DNA from: Planctomycetota bacterium
GTDB lineage: Bacteria > Planctomycetota > Planctomycetia > Pirellulales > UBA1268
Direction of reading: 5' to 3'
DNA length: 49,889 nucleotides
NCBI GenBank assembly: GCA_018970785.1
Contig: JAGWVR010000014.1
Coordinates: forward strand, 1-49,889
A program made the translations under genes and the position numbers. Each line of letters starts with the position of its first letter. Position 1 is the first letter of the stretch. Below, in pieces: positions 1 through 6,523 of this stretch. The notes under the pieces are model-generated. The model did not search any database. It saw only the letters and a program-made list of their open reading frames with translations, and was not told the DNA's origin.

Positions 1-115
1 GCGCCCAGCGGCCGTTGCCGTCCATGATGATGGCGACGTGCCGCGGCACGACTCCGGCCGCCGCGGCCGCCGGTGCGGGGGTCACGCCCGCACCGGTGCC
101 GGCTGTCGAGGCCAT
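1..115 (-). CDS. uppS: Undecaprenyl diphosphate synthase, N-terminal fragment cut by window edge
   Basis: Only the first 38 codons are inside the window. After an Ala-rich leader of about 23 residues the translation reads VPRHVAIIMDGNGRWA, the signature start of cis-prenyltransferases; its Asp binds the Mg-diphosphate of the substrate. The enzyme builds the C55 lipid carrier for cell-envelope polymers in the cytoplasm. The ATG at 115 is preceded by AAGGGGG about 9 bases upstream. The start lies 34 bases inside the end of purA, so the two genes are probably co-transcribed and translationally linked. The remaining roughly 85% of the protein lies beyond position 1. Confidence 0.88.
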   Translation of the reverse strand, partial: MASTAGTGAGVTPAPAAAAAGVVPRHVAIIMDGNGRWA

Positions 116-1440
116 GGCAATCCGCCCCCTTCCGCCGGACCACGTGCGTCGCCGTCCCCATCGCGGAAAACCGTCTGTGCCCGGTCGGGACCGACCGAGA
201 CGATCCGCACCGGTCGACCGAGAAGCGCAGCGATCCGCTCGACGTAGCGTTGGGCCGCCCCGGGGAGCCCGACCTGTTCGCGGATCACAGACAGGTCTTC
301 GTGCCAGCCGGGGAGCGTCTCGTAGACCGGGCGGGCACGACGGAGATCGTCGACGTGGCTGGGGAAATCGGTCGTCCGCCGGCCGTCGATCTCGTAGGCG
401 GTGCAGATCGAGATCTGGTCGAGCCCCCCGAGGACGTCGAGGAGCATCACCGCCAGCTCGTCGACGCCGGAGAGCCGGGCGGCGTAGCGGGCGGCGACGG
501 CGTCGAACCATCCGCAGCGGCGTGGCCGGCGCGTGACGGTGCCGTATTCGTTGCCGCGCTCGCGGAGATGGATGCCGATCGCATTGTCCTGCTCGGTCGG
601 CAGCGGCCCGCCACCGACCCGGGTCGAGTAGGCCTTGACGACGCCGATGGACCGGTCGATCCACCGGGCCGGCACACCCGATCCGGGACCGACTCCCAAC
701 CCCGAGGAGTTGCTGCTGGTGACGAACGGGTAGGTGCCGTGGTCGACGTCGAGGAGGGTTCCCTGGGCGCCCTCGAACAGCACCCGCCTCCCGGCCTCGA
801 CCGCGTCGAGCAGGTAGGCAGTCGTGTCGCGGACATGTGGCCCGAGGCGCGCGGCCATGCGGCGCATGTCGGCGAGGATCGCGTCGGCGTCGAGCGGCAC
901 GGCGGCCGGCCCACCCCCGGCGAGGAAGCGCTGCTTGAGGGCGACGACGTGCCGCAGCGTGGCGGGGAAATCGGCCCGGTACAGATCGCCGAGCCGGATC
1001 GCCATCGCCCGCCCCACCTTGTCGCGGTAGCAGGGGCCGATGCCCCTGCCGGTGGTGCCGATCGGCTCTCCACCCGACAGGCTGGCGTCGAGGAGGCGGT
1101 CCTCGGCGACGTGCCACGGGAAGACGACGTGCGCCCGGTCGGAGAGCAGAAGTTTCGAGCCGACCGTGACACCACGCCCCTCGAGCATGTCGATCTCGCG
1201 GAGCACCGCCGCCGGGTCGAGCACGACCCCGCCGGTGACCACGCAGGTGACCCCGTCGCGGAGGATGCCGCTGGGGATCAACGACAACTTCCACGTCTCG
1301 CCGCCGGAGACGACGGTATGGCCGGCGTTGGCGCCCCCCTGGTAGCGGACGACGATGTCGTGGTGCTCGGTGAGGATGTCGACGAGCTTGCCCTTCGCCT
1401 CGTCACCCCATTGCAGACCGATGACGCAGGTGCCGGGCAC
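82..1440 (-). CDS. purA: Adenylosuccinate synthetase
   Basis: Couples GTP hydrolysis to joining IMP and aspartate, the first committed step to AMP, in the cytosol. The reading frame is open further upstream, but the GTG at 1440 (VPGTCVIGLQWGDEAKGK) puts the P-loop at the N-terminus as in the family and gives 452 residues, near the usual 430. Visible motifs are WGDEAKGK with the catalytic Asp, NAGHT with the catalytic His, EGAQGTLLDVDHGTYPFVTSS and RRPRRCGWFD. Two departures from the usual sequence are seen: GDEGKGK is GDEAKGK, and TTGR before PRR is VTRR. Neighbour uppS overlaps its 3' end. The GTG start is a choice; a longer N-terminus to 1584 looks like unselected frame. Confidence 0.93.
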   Translation of the reverse strand: MPGTCVIGLQWGDEAKGKLVDILTEHHDIVVRYQGGANAGHTVVSGGETWKLSLIPSGILRDGVTCVVTGGVVLDPAAVLREIDMLEGRGVTVGSKLLLSDRAHVVFPWHVAEDRLLDASLSGGEPIGTTGRGIGPCYRDKVGRAMAIRLGDLYRADFPATLRHVVALKQRFLAGGGPAAVPLDADAILADMRRMAARLGPHVRDTTAYLLDAVEAGRRVLFEGAQGTLLDVDHGTYPFVTSSNSSGLGVGPGSGVPARWIDRSIGVVKAYSTRVGGGPLPTEQDNAIGIHLRERGNEYGTVTRRPRRCGWFDAVAARYAARLSGVDELAVMLLDVLGGLDQISICTAYEIDGRRTTDFPSHVDDLRRARPVYETLPGWHEDLSVIREQVGLPGAAQRYVERIAALLGRPVRIVSVGPDRAQTVFRDGDGDARGPAEGGGLPWPRQPAPVRA

Positions 1441-1661
1441 GACAGGAGAACCTCGCCGAATAATCCGAGCGGGCAGCGCGGGCTGCGATGAGGAAGCTTT
1501 CCCCGGGATTCTAGCACACGCCACCGTGCCGGCCGCCGCGCCGGCGGGGGCGATCCAGACCGCGGGGTACGGAAGCAGGGTCACCCCCGCGGCAGCTCCC
1601 GGAAGGCCCCGCCGCCGCCCGGTCCGGGCGGGTGGTATCGTCTGGCGGGAGGCCTCTGCCG

Positions 1662-2744
1662 ATGAAACCCGCGCCCGGTACGATCCATCATGTCGCCGCC
1701 GCGGGTGCCGGGCAAACGCTGGCCGCGTTCCTGCGCGGAGCCGAGCAGGCGAGCTGGTCGCAGGTCCAGCGGCTGATCCACACGCGCCGCGTGCAGATCC
1801 ACGGCAACGTCTGCACCGATGCCGGCCGCCGGCTGCGTGACGGCGACGTCGTCAAGATCCTCCCCACCTCAGCGCCGGCGCCACCGCGCGCCGACCAGCT
1901 GCGGATCGTCCATCTCGACGCGGCGGTGGTCGTGGTCGACAAACCGACGGGGATCACCACCGTCCGCCACGCCGAGGAGCGGTCGTGGCCGGCCCGGCGC
2001 CGGCAGGTCCAACCGACGCTCGACGAACTCCTCCCCGCGGCGATCGCCGCCCACGGCGGACGGCGGCGCGGCGGCGGGCGGCTGGTGCCGGTGCGCGCCG
2101 TCCACCGCATCGACCGGGAAACCAGCGGGTTGGTGGTGTTCGCGCGGACGGTGCCGGCGGAGCGGATCCTCGCCGAACAGTTCCGTGCCCACACCACGCG
2201 GCGCCGCTACCTCGCGTTGTGCGTCGGCCGGGTCGGCGCCGGCACGATCGTCTCGACGCTGGTTCGTGACCGCGGCGACGGCAGGCGCGGGTCGTCCGAC
2301 GAGGGCGAGGGGAAGCGGGCGGTGACCCACGTCCACCCCGTCGAGCACTTCGGCGACGACGCCACGCTCGTCGAATGCGTCCTCGAGACGGGGCGGACGC
2401 ACCAGATCCGCATCCATCTCGCCGAGAGCGGTCATCCGCTGTGCGGCGAGCGCGTCTACTCGGCGCCCCGGGGGAGCGGCGGAGTCGATCGCTCCGGGGC
2501 GCGGCGGGTGATGCTCCACGCGGCCCGGTTGGGGTTCGTCCATCCCGAGTCGGGCGCCGACCTCGATTTCGAGTCGCCGCTCCCCGCCGACATCCGTGCG
2601 GTCATCGCCCGGCTGCGCGGCTCCGCCGGCCCCCGGCCACCGGCACCACGCCCCGATGCCGGCCTCACTCGGCCGCGACCACCTCGCCCCCCGAGCGCGT
2701 CGCCACGGCCTGCCAAACGGCGGCCTCGACCCCGTCGGCCATGA
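1662..2744 (+). CDS. RluA-family 23S rRNA/tRNA pseudouridine synthase
   Basis: Isomerises specific uridines in structured RNA. The ATG at 1662 has GGGAGG nine bases upstream and gives 360 residues. Residues about 10-65 form an S4-like RNA-binding domain ([29 protein letters not shown]), followed by the catalytic domain with [11 protein letters not shown], where the first Asp is the expected nucleophile (the family usually has HRLD), and [12 protein letters not shown] near the C-terminal side. The last 35 or so residues are almost only Pro, Arg and Ala; they are encoded opposite the end of the convergent DUF1559 gene and are probably a by-product of that 80-base overlap. The subfamily (RluC, RluD or other) cannot be fixed by eye. 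Confidence 0.9.
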   Translation: MKPAPGTIHHVAAAGAGQTLAAFLRGAEQASWSQVQRLIHTRRVQIHGNVCTDAGRRLRDGDVVKILPTSAPAPPRADQLRIVHLDAAVVVVDKPTGITTVRHAEERSWPARRRQVQPTLDELLPAAIAAHGGRRRGGGRLVPVRAVHRIDRETSGLVVFARTVPAERILAEQFRAHTTRRRYLALCVGRVGAGTIVSTLVRDRGDGRRGSSDEGEGKRAVTHVHPVEHFGDDATLVECVLETGRTHQIRIHLAESGHPLCGERVYSAPRGSGGVDRSGARRVMLHAARLGFVHPESGADLDFESPLPADIRAVIARLRGSAGPRPPAPRPDAGLTRPRPPRPPSASPRPAKRRPRPRRP

Positions 2745-3675
2745 ACCGGCTCGAGCCGTCGGCCCACAGGACGTTGACACCGCCGGGATGGCGGCTGCGC
2801 GCCCCCCGCCAGCCGTAGCCGGCGTACATCAGACGGGGATCGGCAGTCGCCATGTTGACGCCGAGGCAGTCGATCTCGGGATCGTTGGGAAGGCGGCGGT
2901 GGTTGTAGAGGCAGGTCCGGTACTCGCCGTTGGCCCAGGAAAACCCGCGCAGGTCGGTGAAGTTCCAATAGAACGCCCCGCGGCAACCGGCATCGGTGAG
3001 GGGGAACGCGAACGTGAAGGCGTAGCCCGTCGCGGCGGTGACGGCACTGCGGTTGGTGGTCGCGACCGGACCGTCGCCGAGGTTGCTCTCCGAGAACGCC
3101 ACCGTCTTGGAGAGGCCGTCGCTGACATCGCGCGGCCGGGTCCGCGAATTGACGTGGTAGACGCCGTCGGTGTCGAACGGCGTACCCCCCGCGCCCCCGG
3201 TCCCGGTGCAGGCGGCGTAGTTGGTCGGCCCGAACAACGTCGACACCGGCGCGTTGCGATCCGAGGGACAGAGAAACAGCGGGATCGTGAGGGCGACGAT
3301 CGGCTTGTTCTGCGGGGCGATGTCGCCCGGGGTCAGGCCGACGTACAGCGGCACCGACAGATCGAGGCTCCGCAGCAGCGCCTCCTGCTCGTAGTAGGGC
3401 GCGAGGTGGGCGAGCACCGACCAGCGGAAGAACTGGTGGGGCCAATTGGGCTTCGCCGCCCAGGCGCGGGCCTCGGCCCCCACCGGATACCGTCCCCTCG
3501 CTCCCTCGTGATTGGCCGCGGCGATGCCGATCTGGCGCAGGTTGTTGACGCACTGCGCCCGCCGGGCGGCCTCGCGGGCTGCCTGCACGGCCGGCAGGAG
3601 CAGCGCCACGAGGCCGCCGACGATCGCGACGACGACCAGCAGTTCGACGAGCGTGAATCCGCGCCTGGGGTTCAT
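2665..3675 (-). CDS. DUF1559 prepilin-like protein (1 of 3)
   Basis: 336 residues with the planctomycete DUF1559 (SBP_bac_10) plan: a type IV prepilin leader [20 protein letters not shown] at residues 4-23, where the peptidase would cut before F7, then [20 protein letters not shown], and a C-terminal H-x9-DG motif ([15 protein letters not shown]). Such proteins are thought to be exported pseudopilins; individual functions are unknown. Its ATG overlaps the stop of the upstream PEP-CTERM gene as ATGA (3672-3675), so the two should be translationally coupled. The 3' end runs 80 bases into the convergent pseudouridine synthase gene. Confidence 0.93.
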   Translation of the reverse strand: MNPRRGFTLVELLVVVAIVGGLVALLLPAVQAAREAARRAQCVNNLRQIGIAAANHEGARGRYPVGAEARAWAAKPNWPHQFFRWSVLAHLAPYYEQEALLRSLDLSVPLYVGLTPGDIAPQNKPIVALTIPLFLCPSDRNAPVSTLFGPTNYAACTGTGGAGGTPFDTDGVYHVNSRTRPRDVSDGLSKTVAFSESNLGDGPVATTNRSAVTAATGYAFTFAFPLTDAGCRGAFYWNFTDLRGFSWANGEYRTCLYNHRRLPNDPEIDCLGVNMATADPRLMYAGYGWRGARSRHPGGVNVLWADGSSRFMADGVEAAVWQAVATRSGGEVVAAE

Positions 3676-4772
3676 GACCGGCGGAGTCTACTCCCCGCCC
3701 TGCGCCGTCGCCACGCACACCAGGCGGCGAGCCCGGCACCGGTCACGGCCAGCGTGACGCTCCCCGGTTCCGGCACGGCGACGATGCCGCCGATCTGCCC
3801 CAGACCGCTGGAAAACGTCGGACCCGCCGTGCCATCGGCGTAGAACTGGTAGATCGCCCCGTCGCCGGCAGGACTGCCCGCCAGCACTCGATCGGCCGTC
3901 ATCATCGCCAGCGGCCCCGCGCCGAACGGAGCGCCCGTCGAGCCGAACGGAGAGGTCACCTGCGTCGTCAGATCGGTCTTCAGGACCGCACCGGACATGA
4001 TGCTGGCGGTGTACAGCGTGCTGCCGCTGATCAGCAACCCGGTCGGACCGAACAGCCCGCTGGACCCGCTGCCGATCACCTCGCCGACGTAGTTCCCAGC
4101 GGCGTCGAACTTCTTCACGGGCCCGGTGGCGATCCCGGTCGAGACGTTGTAGGTCTGGTCGCTGACATACAGGCTGCCGTCGGCACCGAGCGCCAATCCC
4201 GGACTGCCCGCCAGGTCGCTCCCGGAGGTGTAGTTCGTGATCGTGGCCGTGCCCGACGACACACCGCTGACCTTCACGACCGGTCCCGTGAACGGGAAGA
4301 ACGGGTTCCGCCCGACCAGCAGGTCGTTCCCCTTGAACACCAGGCTCGCCGGGTAGACGTTGACCGCCTGGAGCGACACGGCCTGCGGCCCGAGCACGCC
4401 GGTGGTGACGTCGAAGCGCCTGATCTGCGGCCCGATCGTGCTGAAGTTGCCGCTCTCGCCGATGTACAGCGCGCCGTCGGGGCCGACGGCCAATGCGGAG
4501 GGATTGGACAGCGTGCCCGGAGCCAGCAATGGAGAGAGGGTGCCGGCAGGGTCGGCGGAGTCGTAGCGGTACAGCCCCCCCGTGGAATAACTGACGACAT
4601 ACACCGTGTCGGCCACCGCGAGCCCGGCGATGGCGAGCACCGCCGCCCCGGCGAGGAGCAGACCGAACGCCGCCAGCGCCCGGCCGGCGCCCGTCTTCGC
4701 GCCCCGGCTCGCGTTGCCGTCGTGCCGCCCACACCGATCGATCCCGGCCACGCTGTTCATCGAACGCTTCAT
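3672..4772 (-). CDS. PEP-CTERM beta-propeller (NHL/SMP-30-like) exoprotein
   Basis: 366 residues. The ATG at 4772 has GGAGAA close upstream. Residues about 25-55 form a hydrophobic export segment ([20 protein letters not shown]). The body carries repeated propeller-type units such as [19 protein letters not shown] and [18 protein letters not shown]. The C-terminus is a PEP-CTERM tail: [15 protein letters not shown], a short hydrophobic stretch, then CAWRRRRAG. It is expected to be exported and handled by an exosortase, none of which is in this window. It is coupled to the downstream DUF1559 gene by an ATGA overlap. A sigma-54-like promoter and palindromic upstream sites precede it. No catalytic residues are evident. 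Confidence 0.88.
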   Translation of the reverse strand: MKRSMNSVAGIDRCGRHDGNASRGAKTGAGRALAAFGLLLAGAAVLAIAGLAVADTVYVVSYSTGGLYRYDSADPAGTLSPLLAPGTLSNPSALAVGPDGALYIGESGNFSTIGPQIRRFDVTTGVLGPQAVSLQAVNVYPASLVFKGNDLLVGRNPFFPFTGPVVKVSGVSSGTATITNYTSGSDLAGSPGLALGADGSLYVSDQTYNVSTGIATGPVKKFDAAGNYVGEVIGSGSSGLFGPTGLLISGSTLYTASIMSGAVLKTDLTTQVTSPFGSTGAPFGAGPLAMMTADRVLAGSPAGDGAIYQFYADGTAGPTFSSGLGQIGGIVAVPEPGSVTLAVTGAGLAAWCAWRRRRAGSRLRRS

Positions 4773-4977
4773 CGAATTCTCCAGTTTTCGACACGGCCAT
4801 CGGCATGCCACGCGCGCGCGGCACCCCGGCATCCCGACGACGAGATGCCGGATCGTCCAGACCCGGTTGACCGCCTGACACTCCACGGACGACGCGACGG
4901 CGCCGCCCACACCGCCCCATGGGCAGACCCCGAGCGCGGCGGACAGGCAGCGCCCGGAATGAGAAGAAACGTCGAAC

Positions 4978-4993
4978 GCAAATCGCGGGCCAA
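4978..4993 (-). promoter_or_regulatory. Candidate sigma-54 (-24/-12) promoter
   Basis: Read on the minus strand the site is TTGGCCCGCGATTTGC. It matches TGGCACG-N4-TTGC with one mismatch and has the required GG-N10-GC spacing. Transcription would start near 4966, about 195 bases before the PEP-CTERM start codon. The same type of site is found at 47767-47781 in front of the giant exoprotein. Confidence 0.55.
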
Positions 4994-5135
4994 TCGCGCC
5001 GCACCGCGGCAGACCGCGGGGCGCGGCCTCCATCGAAAGGGCCTCACGGCCAGCGAATCGGGTGGAAAGCGGCGTCTTCGAACGCCTCTGGGTTCCACCT
5101 GTCGCGACGGCAAGGCAGCAGCCAGGGGTGGACGA

Positions 5136-5156
5136 CGTGGGGCGATTCGCCCCACG
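5136..5156. promoter_or_regulatory. Perfect palindrome, candidate upstream activator site
   Basis: Ten-base arms CGTGGGGCGA and TCGCCCCACG flank a single central T. It lies about 146 bp upstream of the -24 element at 4992, a normal distance for an enhancer bound by a sigma-54 activator. The half-site TGGGGCGA recurs at 5201, 47923 and 47944. Confidence 0.5.
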
Positions 5157-5200
5157 GTCGGCATCGGTTGGAGCCGCCGACGCCACGTTGCCCGCGGGGA

Positions 5201-5220
5201 TGGGGCGAAACGTCTCAGGG
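5201..5220. promoter_or_regulatory. Second TGGGGCGA site, conserved with the giant-gene locus
   Basis: TGGGGCGAAACGTCTCAGGG differs at two of 20 positions from the sequence at 47923-47942, which lies upstream of the giant exoprotein gene. Both copies are in the same orientation relative to their minus-strand genes. Confidence 0.5.
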
Positions 5221-5303
5221 GCCGCCGCTGACGTCGCTGCCGCCCGAGCGCGGCGACGGCAGTGCCGCGCGGCGCGGTGTCGCCGTGGCGAGCCGATCCG
5301 CAG

Positions 5304-5374
5304 TTGCCCGGCTAGGATTCGAACCTAGACAAAGGGAACCAAAATCCCTTGTGCTACCGTTACACTACCGGGCA
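5304..5374 (-). tRNA. tRNA-Gln (anticodon TTG)
   Basis: The minus strand folds as a 71-base cloverleaf. The acceptor stem TGCCCGG/CCGGGCA pairs fully, the anticodon stem AGGGA/TCCCT encloses loop TTTTGGT with anticodon TTG, and the T arm contains GGTTCGAATCC. The discriminator base is A and CCA is not encoded. It lies 79 bases downstream of rex on the same strand. Confidence 0.93.
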
Positions 5375-5453
5375 GTCGTCGTCACGAGGCATGATACCCG
5401 CAGGCGCGGCGGTCGGACTGGGCGGCGAACGGTTTGGCCACGCGAGCCGTCGC

Positions 5454-6248
5454 TCATCGCGGTGACGACTCGCCGCCTGACGCGGTCCGCAGCTCTCCGG
5501 GCGTCGATCCGTCGCCGGCTTCGGTGGTCGCGGGCGCGTCGCTGGCACCGCCGGCAGACGCCGTCTCACCCGGCTTCACCAGGCGGTTGGTGACCGCGAA
5601 CGAGAGTTGCTCCAACTCGATCGCCAGATCGACCGAAACGACCTGGACCTGCGGTGGCAGGGCGAGCGTCACCGGGGCGAAGTTGACGACCCCTTCGACC
5701 CCCGCGGCGACGAGACGGTCGGCGACCTGCTGGGCCTGGTCGGCAGGCACGACGATCATCCCCAGGCGGATGCCGTGCTCGCGGACGATCCGCGACAACT
5801 CCGCCAGCGGGAGGATCGGCAGGCCCTGGACGACCTGCCCGACCTTGGCCGGATCGGCGTCGAACACCGCCTGGATCGAGAAGTTCTGCCGGCCGAAGCC
5901 GCGGTAGCCGAGCAGCGCCTGCCCGAGGTTGCCGGCGCCGACCATCACCACCGGCCAGAAATGGTTGGTGCCGAGGATGTCGCGCATCGCCCGGATCAGC
6001 TCGTCGCAGCGGTAGCCGACGCCCGGGTAGCCGAACTGCCCGAAGAAGCCGAGGTCCTTCCGCACCTGGGCATCGCTGAACCCCAGGAGCGTGCCGAGTT
6101 GCCCCGACGAAATCGTCTGCTGACCGGCAGCCTGGAGCCGCTGGAGTTCGCGGAGGTAGAGGCTCAACCGGCTGACCACCACCTTCGGCACCGAGACGTC
6201 CGAAGGGGGCTCGCCGGCTGGGGGTCGCGTGTCGCTCATGTCGGCCAT
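5454..6248 (-). CDS. rex: Redox-sensing transcriptional repressor Rex
   Basis: DNA-binding sensor of the NADH/NAD+ ratio that represses fermentation and respiration genes when NAD+ is high. 264 residues. The N-terminal winged helix has SRLSLYLRELQRL, SGQLGTLLGFSDAQVRKDL and FGQFGYPGVGY. The Rossmann domain starts at about residue 98 with VVMVGAGNLGQALLGYRGF. All family hallmarks are present. The C-terminal 40 residues are a low-complexity Gly/Ala/Ser tail not usual for Rex. The start is uncertain: ATG at 6248 or 6239, neither with a strong ribosome site. It diverges from the YTV gene. No clear TTGTGA-type Rex box was seen in the 275-base gap, so autoregulation is not evident. Confidence 0.93.
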   Translation of the reverse strand: MADMSDTRPPAGEPPSDVSVPKVVVSRLSLYLRELQRLQAAGQQTISSGQLGTLLGFSDAQVRKDLGFFGQFGYPGVGYRCDELIRAMRDILGTNHFWPVVMVGAGNLGQALLGYRGFGRQNFSIQAVFDADPAKVGQVVQGLPILPLAELSRIVREHGIRLGMIVVPADQAQQVADRLVAAGVEGVVNFAPVTLALPPQVQVVSVDLAIELEQLSFAVTNRLVKPGETASAGGASDAPATTEAGDGSTPGELRTASGGESSPR

Positions 6249-6523
6249 GCGGTGCGCGTGTCATCCCCCCGAATCGGCACGACTCTACCGACCCGCCCCC
6301 GTCACCCGCAACGAACGCCGGTCCGGGATGTCAGTCTGTGCCGAATGTACGGCCACTGGCGCCCTGGAAAAACGGTGTCGGCTGCGTGTTCTGGTCAATC
6401 TGCGTGGTTTTTGTGGCCGATGGTTTCCTAGGCGTGCCGGCGGACCGCGCCGGCCCCACTCCCCATCGTTTCCACCCGAACCACTCTTTGCTCAGGAGCA
6501 CCTCCTCGCCAGAGGAAGCAGCC

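Larger units (their letters stand above)
4773..5303. other. Long non-coding upstream region of the PEP-CTERM gene
   Basis: No convincing gene is seen; frames here are open only because of high GC. The region holds the long leader of the PEP-CTERM gene (about 195 bases from the predicted sigma-54 start site), the promoter at 4978-4993, and two TGGGGCGA-type sites at 5136-5156 and 5201-5220. Confidence 0.6.

Noticed and set aside
6249..6523. Rex operator in the rex/YTV divergent gap
   Set aside because: No TTGTGA-N-TCACAA-like palindrome was found; TTTTTGTGG alone is too little.
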